Shown piece after piece: positions 1-8,736 of a DNA stretch of 64,000 nucleotides. Position 1 is the stretch's first letter. Each line of letters starts with the position of its first letter. The position numbers and the translations under genes are program-made. The notes under the pieces were generated by a model. It ran no database searches. It saw nothing but the letters and a program-made list of their open reading frames with translations, and was not told where the DNA came from. The stretch is from Erwinia psidii (lineage in GTDB: Bacteria; Pseudomonadota; Gammaproteobacteria; Enterobacterales; Enterobacteriaceae): contig NZ_RHHM01000008.1 of assembly GCF_003846135.1 (NCBI RefSeq), forward strand, positions 180,017 to 244,016, read 5' to 3'.

Positions 1-444
1 CTGTCTGAAGTAACCATTCTGACAAACCCATTCATATAATGACTTCATTTTAACTATATTTTCTTTCCGCATCCAGGGAGAAGGATCAGAGTGACACGAC
101 ATTGAAGGAAAACTGATATTATCCTGAGCATCGGTAAAAACAATGATTGCATCAATCGAAGAGAGGTATTCGGAACAAAAAAACGGGCGTGGCTCAACCT
201 GGTCAACCACCCATGTGGAAAGTGGTGAGCGATCAATCAGACAGTGATGGCCTTTTTTCCGTTGTTCCAGCGCCGCAAGATGCTTGTAGTAATCATTAAG
301 CTGAGCACTCTGGCCATCGGTCACATCGACAATCGTCTCCGGTATATAGTGACGACAGAAACCGCTGTGCAACAGAGCCTTGAGTGCAGACGTCTTACCA
401 GTGAATGGCATTCCCTCAAAGGCGATCGAGGTAATCTGTGACAT
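1..444 (-). CDS. P-loop nucleotide kinase-like protein (5' part; runs off the left edge)
   Basis: Open reading frame that starts with ATG at 444 and stays open to the window edge, so the C-terminus is missing. Residues 10-18 read EGMPFTGKT, a Walker-A-like loop, and about 70 residues on there is LIDRSPLST, resembling the Asp-Arg-Ser/Tyr motif of thymidylate-kinase-type enzymes. I therefore infer an ATP-dependent small-molecule or nucleotide kinase; the substrate is unknown. The start overlaps the end of the HprK-like gene by 29 bases, so it appears to be translationally coupled and the last visible gene of the peptide operon. No stop codon occurs in 148 codons. Confidence 0.7.
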   Translation of the reverse strand, partial: MSQITSIAFEGMPFTGKTSALKALLHSGFCRHYIPETIVDVTDGQSAQLNDYYKHLAALEQRKKGHHCLIDRSPLSTWVVDQVEPRPFFCSEYLSSIDAIIVFTDAQDNISFPSMSCHSDPSPWMRKENIVKMKSLYEWVCQNGYFRQ

Positions 445-1492
445 AAGAAAGTCCGTTATAGGGGTTAAAATCTAAGCTGTGACACGGCAAGCCGTGCAGA
501 ACATTTGTGGTTGATGGCCCGGAAGAAGGGTTTCCGAAGAGAGACTCTGGATAATCCGTGTCGCGCACCGAAAAGAAGTTTGCGTTCAGTAGCGCAGAGT
601 GGGATGACAGCTGAGAAGGCTGAATAGAGCCGGAGCAGCCTGGATCCGAGCGTCGACTGAATACGATTAAATCCACGCGGGAGTGATCGATAATCTGTGC
701 ATCAAAGATATAATTCATTTCAGCCGGTGTGAGTTCGAATTTTTTTTTGTTGCCCCAGTAATCTCCTTTCTGGTCTATTTCACTAAGAAAATTTTTAACA
801 CTACCTGAACGGTCGGAAACCAGTTTCGACAGTCGCTGATTATCCATGTTCCTCAATAACCCACCGCCAACGCGAAATGATGTCACATGAGGCCAGGCTG
901 CGGGTTTTCCTTTGGCATCATGGCCAATAAATAATTTGTCGTTGGAAAGCACTTTACCGCCCGCGCCCGCCAGATGCAGGGTCAGGGAAGTCTTACCGGC
1001 GCCAGAATCTCCCACGATAAGAATGCCTTTATTCCTGTAGTTCACCAGTGCAGCGTGATAACACTTTCGATCGGATAAATAGTGAATATCAGCGATCAAA
1101 GCACGTAGAAAACGGATGACGTAGATAGACTTCGCCAGCGATGAAATGAAAATTGAAAAGCTGCATTTTGGATGAGGGAAGTTAACATCGATGTGATAGC
1201 AATAATCAGGTGCTTCTGAACCAATGATGTAAGCTTTGCCATTCTTGCACTTTTTCTGGATAAGTTTGATATCATTTTTGTAATTAATGGTTTTATGATT
1301 ATTGAATTGAGTGATTTTTTTTAGGTGTTCAGGGTCAACTGAAACATTAATATTAAATTCCCGATTATGATTATTGAAAGGCGGAGGGGAATCACTGGCG
1401 GCAGGATAGTAATTCTTAACTACGGATCTAATTTCAGAGCGACAGTTTATAATAATAATATTCTTACGATCGATAGGTAAAAATAGCGTCAT
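416..1492 (-). CDS. HPr-kinase/phosphorylase-like P-loop kinase
   Basis: 358 residues. GDSGAGKT at residues 161-168 is the P-loop of the HprK fold and is followed by LSNDKLFI, the position of the conserved second motif of HprK-like kinases. The N-terminal 130 residues match nothing I recognise. HprK-like proteins of this size occur in peptide clusters such as class II lasso peptide loci, where they phosphorylate a C-terminal Ser. The peptide encoded here has no Ser, Thr or Cys after the Gly-Gly site, so the substrate must differ. The start overlaps the stop of the upstream kinase-like gene by four bases (ATGA), and the end overlaps the next gene. Confidence 0.8.
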   Translation of the reverse strand: MTLFLPIDRKNIIIINCRSEIRSVVKNYYPAASDSPPPFNNHNREFNINVSVDPEHLKKITQFNNHKTINYKNDIKLIQKKCKNGKAYIIGSEAPDYCYHIDVNFPHPKCSFSIFISSLAKSIYVIRFLRALIADIHYLSDRKCYHAALVNYRNKGILIVGDSGAGKTSLTLHLAGAGGKVLSNDKLFIGHDAKGKPAAWPHVTSFRVGGGLLRNMDNQRLSKLVSDRSGSVKNFLSEIDQKGDYWGNKKKFELTPAEMNYIFDAQIIDHSRVDLIVFSRRSDPGCSGSIQPSQLSSHSALLNANFFSVRDTDYPESLFGNPSSGPSTTNVLHGLPCHSLDFNPYNGLSYVTDYLDRL

Positions 1493-2460
1493 TTATGATT
1501 CCATGTCAAATGATAGGTTTGTGGATTAATCACCCGGTTAAGCGCAATTATGCTAATAAGTAAAAATTCCTGTAGCCAGCTACGTTGGTAATGGAAGGGA
1601 AGTACACCTGCCAGTAGTAATGCTCCAGAGATATAACTCAGCCATCCACCCGCCGTTTTTTGCCTGAAGTAATCCAGGGTTTTATTCAGGTTATAATGGT
1701 TATTTTCTTGCTGCAAATACCACTTTTTACCATCGTAAAATGACCGGAACTTCCCGGAGACAATGTTTGAGTACTCAAAAAAAACATCGTGAATGATTTT
1801 TCCTTCATCATAGAGAGGAGAAAACCATGCGTTGGAGTTAATAAATCTGCCGCGTGGATCTATAAGTTTAACATCTTTACCATTTGTCATTATATTCCCG
1901 GCATGGGGATCTCCATGACAAAGAATGGCCTTTTGCGGTGACGCCAGCAGAGTGCAATGGCCTGATATAATATGCTCAATACGCTGTAGGCATGACATTA
2001 TGCTGAGATAGGCATTATCGTTTATTACCACGCTGTCATATGTCAACTTATTGATCAGTGGATTTTTTCCACAGTATGACATGATGCGATTACTTGTTTG
2101 CTTAAATAAATAGGTCAGCCATTCCCGCTGTGAGAGCACCACGTTACTTTTAAAGCTGTGCATTTCATCGAATATCTTATCTATGGCATGACAATAAATT
2201 GTATTATTATCACTGCAACAATCAGGATAGGTAGAAAACCGATCAAGCAGACTTGAGTAATCAACAAGCCTTTCAATCGAGAGGCTTAGGCTATCATTTT
2301 CCTGAGATGATGCGTAATATTTTGGGAAAAAACTAAACTTGTCGCTATGCGTCCTATACCAGTATATTTCATCCAATGCTTTCTGACGAAGATGGCAAGG
2401 CCATGTTTTGATAAAGTGTTTGCCAACTAAACTATACGCAGCGCCGGAAGCTCCATTCAT
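1489..2460 (-). CDS. Aminoglycoside-phosphotransferase/choline-kinase-like enzyme
   Basis: I place the start at ATG 2460, four bases after the preceding stop, because AGGTGAG lies just upstream; a longer frame reaches 2550 but would overlap the previous gene by 86 bases. The 323-residue product begins with a Gly-rich loop (NGASGAAYSLVGK), then has a catalytic loop HGDPHAGNIM and a metal-binding segment LIDPRGR. These are the Brenner motif and DPRG-type motif of the APH/choline kinase family. Next to a nucleotidyltransferase, a sensible role is phosphorylation of a sugar or amino-alcohol that is then activated by NTP; this is inference. Confidence 0.8.
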   Translation of the reverse strand: MNGASGAAYSLVGKHFIKTWPCHLRQKALDEIYWYRTHSDKFSFFPKYYASSQENDSLSLSIERLVDYSSLLDRFSTYPDCCSDNNTIYCHAIDKIFDEMHSFKSNVVLSQREWLTYLFKQTSNRIMSYCGKNPLINKLTYDSVVINDNAYLSIMSCLQRIEHIISGHCTLLASPQKAILCHGDPHAGNIMTNGKDVKLIDPRGRFINSNAWFSPLYDEGKIIHDVFFEYSNIVSGKFRSFYDGKKWYLQQENNHYNLNKTLDYFRQKTAGGWLSYISGALLLAGVLPFHYQRSWLQEFLLISIIALNRVINPQTYHLTWNHK

Positions 2461-2464
2461 ATTC

Positions 2465-3184
2465 TCACCTGTTGATATGAGAGTGGTATTGCTCTGGTGT
2501 ACCAAGAATAATTGTCTGGTTTTCGTTGTAGATAGTGTGCGCGAATACATCGTTATTTTTGATTATCGCTTCTTCTATTACCTGACTGATATACTTTTCA
2601 TCGTTATAGAATGAAGAAGTATAATAAAGTTCTTTATAGAAAGAACCTGATGAAAATCCATACAGACCACTTGAAGCATAATTCGATATGACTTCTTTTT
2701 CTTTTATTTCCGTTATTGAGTCACCATGCTTTTTTGCATAACTGAAGTTGCTGGTTTTAATTTTAGGTTCAAAAAGATCAACATAACAAGCCCGGCCTGA
2801 ATACAATCTTTCTCCAATATCATTGAAATCGCGCTGCTTTATTATTGTGTCATTATTCATAATAATGATCGGGCGGTCGTTGTCGATTTGGCTTATGGCA
2901 ATGAATGCAGTTTCAGCTTGCCCAGTTGTATCGCTGTTATAATTCAGAGTGAAACCACAGGGTAATGTAATTTTTTCAATAACTGATAGTGTCTCCTGTT
3001 CAAACTTACGGTATTTTGTATTGAAAAGAAAGTGGATATTTGATTCTTCTGGGAGGGTAATAGCTTCCAGTATGTGTTCAAGAATTGTTCTGTTATCATT
3101 TAATTTCAGAAGAAACTTAGGCCTTGTGAAACCTTTATCAGTAAACCGTACCCCGTTACCACAGAATGTGAATATAAAGTTCAT
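2465..3184 (-). CDS. Sugar-1-phosphate/phosphocholine-type nucleotidyltransferase
   Basis: 239 residues of the NTP_transferase family. The N-terminus FTFCGNGVRFTDKGF is a variant of the G-x-G-x-R nucleotide-binding loop, followed by RPKFLLKL (the Lys-Pro segment, here Arg-Pro-Lys), NNDT near residue 110 as the metal-binding Asp, and LGTPEQY near the C-terminus, a common RmlA/LicC-type ending. It should transfer a nucleotide to a phosphorylated small molecule. It lies two bases after the glycosyltransferase and four before the APH-like kinase, so the three probably make and use one activated building block. The substrate cannot be read from the sequence. Confidence 0.82.
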   Translation of the reverse strand: MNFIFTFCGNGVRFTDKGFTRPKFLLKLNDNRTILEHILEAITLPEESNIHFLFNTKYRKFEQETLSVIEKITLPCGFTLNYNSDTTGQAETAFIAISQIDNDRPIIIMNNDTIIKQRDFNDIGERLYSGRACYVDLFEPKIKTSNFSYAKKHGDSITEIKEKEVISNYASSGLYGFSSGSFYKELYYTSSFYNDEKYISQVIEEAIIKNNDVFAHTIYNENQTIILGTPEQYHSHINR

Positions 3185-3186
3185 TT

Positions 3187-4374
3187 TTAACGCTCGGTAG
3201 AGTAGTTTTTAACGTATCTGTCGTTCACAGTTAAAAAATAGCTTAATGTGATAGCTTGCAAGACAGGCCGGCTAAAGGGAGAAATGATAAGATGAAGTAA
3301 CGTCATGCCCGGCGTGGGGAATGTTATGATCTTCCTGAAGTAGCTGATAATAAAAATTTGAATACAGAATTCAGCTAACCAGTAAGCTAAAACATAAAAA
3401 CCATTCATCCTCATGGCTGAAAAAATAACCGTGAGGAGGAAAACAAAGAGTGAAAGAAAATTGGTCGAGTATGTTACCAATTTGGTTGTTGCGGTATAGG
3501 CTTTTGAGCCGGGTATATCATGAAAAACGCGTTTGAGAGATAACACTCCCAGCATAATTTTGGAGTATTGCTTTAAGTATGAACCGAAGGCGTTGACCGG
3601 CGTCATCGTGGGATATTCCATTATTGTTTTTCTACGAACTGTCAGCAGGTCGAGCCGATAGCCCAGCTCGATGTCATCAGAATATTTGGGAAATCCGCCT
3701 GTCCTGTCCAGCGCGGTGCTCCTGATAAGTAAGCAAGCTCCCATGCCCAAACGCAGGTAATACTTCCACTTAAAATGGTTGAGAAAGCTCTCAACAAATA
3801 ACACACGGTAGAGATGGTTTAATACGCTCAGAGATGAAAACCATCCCATTCCCGGCGCGGCAGTGGTGACGGGGATCGCCTGGATCATTTCTGTGCCTTG
3901 TCCGGCGCGAGTTTCTGCTATGGCCCGTTCAATCAACGTCGGTGAGGGTCTGGCATCAAAATCAAAAACAAATATCCAGAATGGCTGGGGGCTGTTAGCT
4001 TTAATTTCGCTGTAAATGCGATTAAGTTTCTCCTGCTTGGATTGGCTCAATCTATCGTGTTTCAATGTGATTGGATATGCCTCTTGCAGACGTTGAATGC
4101 ATTTATATGTGCTATTTTCACCTGTTTCCGGTGAGGTGATAATTACCAGCTCACATTGCTGTGAATATGGCTTTATCAGTTCGTAGTAATACGAGACAGT
4201 TTCCTCTGCAATCTTTGCCTCATTTAAGGCTGGTAAAATAAACCAAATTTTTTGAGAAGAGCCCTGCTGCAAAACAGAAGGCGAACCGGATCTCTTTAGC
4301 TTGTACCATGTCAATATCAATGCAATGGCTCTGATAATAAAAAATGTAATTACAATGATGTAAAATAAATCCAT
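3187..4374 (-). CDS. Membrane-anchored family 2 glycosyltransferase
   Basis: 395 residues. A hydrophobic segment at residues 4-20 anchors the N-terminus and two or three more lie after about residue 300. Between them is a GT-A domain: WFILPALNEAKI at the start, the DxD-like FDFDARPSP near residue 140, and DDIELGYRLDLLTVRRK near residue 230, matching the ED and Q/RxxRW-like region of GT2 enzymes. It probably transfers a sugar at the inner face of the membrane. It lies two bases upstream of the nucleotidyltransferase, which may supply its donor. The 65-base gap before it is one of the larger gaps in the operon. Confidence 0.82.
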   Translation of the reverse strand: MDLFYIIVITFFIIRAIALILTWYKLKRSGSPSVLQQGSSQKIWFILPALNEAKIAEETVSYYYELIKPYSQQCELVIITSPETGENSTYKCIQRLQEAYPITLKHDRLSQSKQEKLNRIYSEIKANSPQPFWIFVFDFDARPSPTLIERAIAETRAGQGTEMIQAIPVTTAAPGMGWFSSLSVLNHLYRVLFVESFLNHFKWKYYLRLGMGACLLIRSTALDRTGGFPKYSDDIELGYRLDLLTVRRKTIMEYPTMTPVNAFGSYLKQYSKIMLGVLSLKRVFHDIPGSKAYTATTKLVTYSTNFLSLFVFLLTVIFSAMRMNGFYVLAYWLAEFCIQIFIISYFRKIITFPTPGMTLLHLIISPFSRPVLQAITLSYFLTVNDRYVKNYSTER

Positions 4375-4439
4375 CTGATAATATTCCTTTTGAAATAAAG
4401 AATTTGATGGCGGTTGAAGTATGTCGTGAGTTGGCTGTT

Positions 4440-5450
4440 TTAACGTTCTAAAGTGAGTGAGTTAAATACTTCTTTATAATTTTTATGTGATGTGAACATC
4501 AGATTGACAAAGCTACCGGTTGCCTTACAGAGCTTGCCTTTATGCTCAATAAAAGCATGCTGGCTGGCTATGCTGTCCAGATGCAGCTCGCGTTCACACA
4601 GCGCTGAGCAGAGCTGAGTTAACATCTGGCAGAGAGTATGTGTCTCTTTATCGAGCTTATCACAGTTGATATTTAAGCGATTAAGCAACATGACATCGAT
4701 CACAGAGGTCAGATAAGGCGGCCTTTTTTGCAATGAAGTGAGGAAAACGCATTCGCGGTACAAATGAAGCAGGGTATGTAAGTAGTTATAATAGGGATCC
4801 AGGCACGATATGCCGCTTATCTCAGCCGTTTTGCGCAATATTTCTTCTGTGCATAGTGGGTCCTGTTTCGTCGCCCAGCTGAGCGTAAAGGCAATATCGA
4901 TGACGATCGGTATTCCGTCGACTACTTTAACATAGTGCGGTAGATGGTCCGGGCTCATACGGTATTTGAGTAGCGTTTCAGGTTTGTGCGCGTGCACAGT
5001 GCGCGTTTGATGGTGATAAAACCCACAGGTAAAGCCCGCCTCGGCCAGCAGTGATTTCATGTTATTTGCACTGGATACATCAATCAACAGATCCACGTCG
5101 TTTGAAGTACGATGGCTGGGGTGGTGGTAGAGCGCTGCCAGCGACTTTCCCTTTCGCAATGCATAATGAATTTTTTCCTGTTTCATCATTTTCGTCAACG
5201 CAGCCAGTTCGCTGTCAGCAAAAATCTGTTTCTTTTCAAGATGTGAACAGTAACTGGCAATGAGCTCACAATCTTTATAGCCTACTTCTTTGAACAGGTT
5301 CTGCTGATGGATAACATAGTTTAACAGCGGCAATAACTTATGCTGATTCAGGAAGGAGATATCAATGTCCCTGCTGTTTTCAAATGATTCATTATAAAAG
5401 TAAGCATTATATAATTCTCTGAAAAGAGTTAACTTGCTCTGGCCTGACAT
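4440..5450 (-). CDS. PF14907-like nucleotidyltransferase
   Basis: 336 residues. Around residues 95-135 it has LRKGKSLAALY..HRTSNDVDLLID, the conserved Lys-Gly, Arg and DxDLL pattern of the nucleotidyltransferase family PF14907 (NTP_transf_5). This family appears in lasso-peptide and other peptide tailoring loci as well as in exopolysaccharide systems. The remainder is alpha-helical and Leu-rich, as usual for the family. Together with the HprK-like protein it repeats a pairing known from tailoring of class II lasso peptides, but no lasso cyclase is visible here. Its substrate is unknown. Confidence 0.72.
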   Translation of the reverse strand: MSGQSKLTLFRELYNAYFYNESFENSRDIDISFLNQHKLLPLLNYVIHQQNLFKEVGYKDCELIASYCSHLEKKQIFADSELAALTKMMKQEKIHYALRKGKSLAALYHHPSHRTSNDVDLLIDVSSANNMKSLLAEAGFTCGFYHHQTRTVHAHKPETLLKYRMSPDHLPHYVKVVDGIPIVIDIAFTLSWATKQDPLCTEEILRKTAEISGISCLDPYYNYLHTLLHLYRECVFLTSLQKRPPYLTSVIDVMLLNRLNINCDKLDKETHTLCQMLTQLCSALCERELHLDSIASQHAFIEHKGKLCKATGSFVNLMFTSHKNYKEVFNSLTLER

Positions 5451-5469
5451 ATCAGCCTCCTGGCTACTC

Positions 5470-6633
5470 TCAATTTATAATTTCGCTAATTTTGGCCTTG
5501 CCATGAAATCCGTTAAGTGACGCGTTGCTACAGTAAGCACCCAGATTGTCACAGTGTAATACGGTGCCTACGCTGATAGCGTGCGCGGAAAGCGTTGCAT
5601 AGCCCAGCATATCGAGAGCAGTACAACTGGAGCCATACACCCGGCAGCGGATGGTCGGCGTGTGAATCGCCTCTGATGCACCATGATAAAATTCGAGATC
5701 GGGCTCTTTTAATCTACGCAGCAGATAAAGGCCGGCTATTTGCGCAATACCACTGTTAATCACTACATAGGGGTTGGCAGAGTTGAGATTGTGGTCGAGC
5801 ACCGTGCAGCTGAGCCTGCCAGCGCTGCCTGTCACCGCTCTGCCACTTTCAAAAAGCAGTGAAACCGGCGGAAGGTGGCTCTCAGCGATGACTTTTTCCA
5901 ACTCTTCTGAGAGGTTATGAGCGGAAGTAAACGTCTGCGTTTTCATCTTCTGGCCATAGGGAGCAGGAAATCCACCGCCAACGTTTAGCATGTGGATTTG
6001 TGCAACAAAATCAGGGTCAACTCTTTTAATTTCTTCAACTGCACAGCGCAGGGTTTCACTTAGCTGATTCATGTCGGAAATTTGTGAACCAATATAGAGA
6101 TGAAACCCGGCTACTCTCTGTTTTTCTCCGGGCTGAGCTCTGGATAGTAGCGTGTTAATCGTTTCTGCTGTCATGCCAAAAGGGCTATCCGGCAGCCCGT
6201 TAAAAATTCCGTAGCGGACAGAAGGAAAGTATGACAGTCGAAACAGGCCCTCAACATCGATACCCTGCTCTGTAAGCTGGCAGAAAAAGAGAAAATCATT
6301 AGGTGATTCAATAGAATAAATCAGGTTATGCTTTGTTGCGGCATCGCGCAGCGCTGACAGCGGTATGGAAATTTTATCGTTACCTGTGAGGCAGAGAGTT
6401 CTTTTTTTGCCGACATAACTGCTGATTAATGCCAGCTCTTCTTGCGATGCGATATCAAAGCCGTCCACCGTGTGACTGAGAAATTTTATTAATTCTGGAT
6501 TGTTATTTGCTTTCAATGAATAGAGAATTTGACTGCTATCAGGTAACACCTTCCTAAGGTGGTTAACATTATCGTTTAGCTTTTCAGTTTTATACTCAAT
6601 ATACGCCTCTGTTATGCTATTCACTGAAGGCAT
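5470..6633 (-). CDS. PLP-dependent decarboxylase, fold III, likely acting on an aminoacyl carrier protein
   Basis: 387 residues, ornithine/diaminopimelate decarboxylase family. YSLKANNN holds the PLP lysine (K41). VDGFDIAS, the Gly-rich loop MLNVGGGFPAP, ESGRAV, and the C-terminal GSSCTALD (C337, D341) and GAYC segments are the family's PLP and substrate sites. The start overlaps the carrier-protein gene by 17 bases. This pairing is the arrangement of BtrK with BtrI (glutamyl-carrier decarboxylation in butirosin) and of FlvO/VinO (aspartyl-type carrier decarboxylation). I infer that a carrier-bound acidic amino acid is decarboxylated to an omega-amino acyl group. A free amino acid substrate is the alternative. 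Confidence 0.85.
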   Translation of the reverse strand: MPSVNSITEAYIEYKTEKLNDNVNHLRKVLPDSSQILYSLKANNNPELIKFLSHTVDGFDIASQEELALISSYVGKKRTLCLTGNDKISIPLSALRDAATKHNLIYSIESPNDFLFFCQLTEQGIDVEGLFRLSYFPSVRYGIFNGLPDSPFGMTAETINTLLSRAQPGEKQRVAGFHLYIGSQISDMNQLSETLRCAVEEIKRVDPDFVAQIHMLNVGGGFPAPYGQKMKTQTFTSAHNLSEELEKVIAESHLPPVSLLFESGRAVTGSAGRLSCTVLDHNLNSANPYVVINSGIAQIAGLYLLRRLKEPDLEFYHGASEAIHTPTIRCRVYGSSCTALDMLGYATLSAHAISVGTVLHCDNLGAYCSNASLNGFHGKAKISEIIN

Positions 6634-6844
6634 TTATGATCTCCCCAAAGGTAAAATCTTCAGAAATCATCTTTTCTAACTTATCTTCCGGTAAGATCTT
6701 TCCGCTGTTAGCTTCAAGCTCTACAATCAGCCCAACCAGTAATAGAGAATCAAGGCCCGCGTCATAGACATTCATCGTTAGTAAATCATTATTATACTGA
6801 TGTCCAGTGTTGCGTTCTACAAAAGTATTTATGATATCAATCAT
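6617..6844 (-). CDS. Acyl/peptidyl carrier protein
   Basis: 75 residues, the normal size of a free-standing carrier protein. GLDSLLLV places the phosphopantetheine serine at S33, and the acidic helices around it fit the fold. It overlaps the acyl-CoA-dehydrogenase-like gene by eight bases and the decarboxylase gene by 17, so all three are made together. By analogy with BtrI-type carriers, it probably holds an amino acid loaded by the adenylating enzyme encoded further upstream, while the decarboxylase and the dehydrogenase-like protein modify it. No phosphopantetheinyl transferase gene is visible in the window. Confidence 0.9.
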   Translation of the reverse strand: MIDIINTFVERNTGHQYNNDLLTMNVYDAGLDSLLLVGLIVELEANSGKILPEDKLEKMISEDFTFGEIINAFSE

Positions 6845-7898
6845 TTTTATCTCGCTTGAATTTTTTCAGGATTTGTAATGTTTCGATGTTAATCTTATTT
6901 AAATCAGCATTGTTAAACATGAGCGGAGCAGATAATAAATCGGTATAGGCCTGTTGAAACCAGTTGTTTTCCTCTCGTTTCTGATAGCCTTCTTTAAATC
7001 CCAGTATATCCAGCATAATTTTCATTCCGCTACATACATTCTCTGCAATGATTATTTTTGCTGAGTTATTATGAATGTGCTGCTCAAGTACATCAGTGAT
7101 TTTTTCTTTATTTAAAGCAGGGAAGTGGTGTTCAAGACGCTCGATCAGGCATGAATTAATGAGATCTATATTTATTACCTGTTGCATTTTTTCATAATGG
7201 TAAAATTTATATTCTTTTACGGTACGCCTTACATAGTGCAATGCCCGATTGAACATAGCTGCCCAGGATATTCCCCAGTAAAGATGAGCATAAAAGGCCA
7301 ACACATTGTTCGACAGATTCAGATTATGATCGTCTATGATATAGCAAGATTTCTTCTGAACGCTGAATTCTACCCTCTCAATTCTATTTCCTGTCATACC
7401 CCAGGTCTCAATCGTCTCCTCTTTTTCAATATGCAGATCGTTCTTATGGCAAAAAACGATTGAATTTTTAGTGCCTACCAACCCAGTAAAGATGAGATGA
7501 GTGGCTTCAGCGAAATAACTTACACAGGGGCAATTTCTGGTCAGAAGTTCAGCATTAGCTTCAAGGCATACTCTGCTGTTCAGGCTCGCCCCTTTTACTG
7601 AGGTTGTTGCCGATGCAATTAATCCCGTGTGTTTCAGGCTGCTGATGGAGGACATTTTGAGCACATTTACAGCTTGCATATGCTGGCTGAAGGTCACTGC
7701 AAGAGAAAGCGAGACGGCTGTCAACTGCTCAATTATTGACCGGATGTCTTTATGTCCGAATTCATTTTTTAAATACAGGTCATTGAAATGACTCTCACAT
7801 AGCCGACGGGACAGTTCGTCAATGTTTTTAGATTGAATAATAAACTCTACTAAATTAACTTCATGTTGAAAATTTACTGATAATTCTGGATTCTTCAT
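6837..7898 (-). CDS. Acyl-CoA/acyl-ACP dehydrogenase-like protein
   Basis: 353 residues, slightly shorter than typical acyl-CoA dehydrogenases (about 380). SLSLAVTFSQHMQAV resembles the helical N-terminal domain, GLIASATTSVKG and the following beta segments resemble the middle domain, and the C-terminal half is helical. I do not see a clear catalytic glutamate or a textbook FAD-binding stretch, so activity is uncertain. Next to an adenylating enzyme and carrier protein, a PltE-like oxidation of a carrier-bound aminoacyl group is the obvious analogy. The start lies 38 bases inside the preceding gene. Confidence 0.6.
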   Translation of the reverse strand: MKNPELSVNFQHEVNLVEFIIQSKNIDELSRRLCESHFNDLYLKNEFGHKDIRSIIEQLTAVSLSLAVTFSQHMQAVNVLKMSSISSLKHTGLIASATTSVKGASLNSRVCLEANAELLTRNCPCVSYFAEATHLIFTGLVGTKNSIVFCHKNDLHIEKEETIETWGMTGNRIERVEFSVQKKSCYIIDDHNLNLSNNVLAFYAHLYWGISWAAMFNRALHYVRRTVKEYKFYHYEKMQQVINIDLINSCLIERLEHHFPALNKEKITDVLEQHIHNNSAKIIIAENVCSGMKIMLDILGFKEGYQKREENNWFQQAYTDLLSAPLMFNNADLNKINIETLQILKKFKRDKND

Positions 7899-8736
7899 GG
7901 AGGTTTTCCATCAGCTGAGAAATGTGAGGCGCAAGATTGAAATTTTTCTCTTTAATAGCCATCTGATTTATAGATACCGAGAGATCGTGATAACTCTGGC
8001 TCAGGGCTAACATTTTCTTTTGCAGTGTATTATTTTGAAGAACTTCATTGGCAAAAGAAGAAAACCAGCCGCGCGTGATATGCATTTTCCAGATGTTACG
8101 ATTCCAAAGAGGTACTGCTAAAGATGATTGATTAATAAGCATATCTTCAGTGATATCTTTTTTTATTTTTTGATGAATGTCAGGCGTGTTATAGAGAGGG
8201 TACAGCGCACAGCTTTTACTAAACTCTGCCAATAGCGCGTCGGTATCCAGGTGTTTTTCAGGTTTTTGCATGATGAAGTACACCGCAATTTTCTCGTTTT
8301 CCTGAGAAAACAGGTGGTTCCAGGACATGAGCTTAAATTTTGCATCACTGGTTTTCATGACTAGCTGTTCATTTTTAGTATTAACTTCTTGCGTGTAGAT
8401 CATGTGTGGAATGTCAACAGGCAAACCGGTTTTTATCAACCTCATTCTGAGTAGAAGGCTGCTATATGAATGCTGAATGACCGCACCCTGTGATAGCTTA
8501 AGATCGTGAATAAACGCTTCTTTTTCCTCGTGCAGATAATGCTTCTCTGTGATGATGAACCCATAGCGCTGGAGGTTTACTATTGGGTGCCCATATTCAA
8601 TAGCAAAATTTTTCCTGCTATCCATATACTTCAGGTAAATATTATTATACGCACAGCGCCCTACTATTTTCCGATATACTGAGTTTTCAAGTACGCTGAT
8701 AACGGATTGCATTCTACAGTCTACTGGCAGCACCAT
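7861..8736 (-). CDS. Unrecognised protein of the peptide operon
   Basis: 291 residues with no family I recognise. It has no signal peptide or clear membrane segment. The sequence is Lys- and Ile-rich with scattered Trp (SWNH, LWNRNIWK, RGWFSSF) and a helical Leu-rich C-terminus. It starts on the base where the adenylating-enzyme gene ends and overlaps the next gene by 38 bases, so it is firmly part of the operon between the adenylating enzyme and the acyl-dehydrogenase-like protein. A transferase or condensation-like role would fit the position but nothing in the sequence proves it. Structure prediction would be more useful than sequence here. Confidence 0.6.
   Translation of the reverse strand: MVLPVDCRMQSVISVLENSVYRKIVGRCAYNNIYLKYMDSRKNFAIEYGHPIVNLQRYGFIITEKHYLHEEKEAFIHDLKLSQGAVIQHSYSSLLLRMRLIKTGLPVDIPHMIYTQEVNTKNEQLVMKTSDAKFKLMSWNHLFSQENEKIAVYFIMQKPEKHLDTDALLAEFSKSCALYPLYNTPDIHQKIKKDITEDMLINQSSLAVPLWNRNIWKMHITRGWFSSFANEVLQNNTLQKKMLALSQSYHDLSVSINQMAIKEKNFNLAPHISQLMENLHEESRIISKFST

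Noticed and set aside
416..5450. Complete lasso-peptide cluster
   Set aside because: Tailoring-type kinase and nucleotidyltransferase are present but no cyclase, leader-binding protein or lasso precursor is visible.
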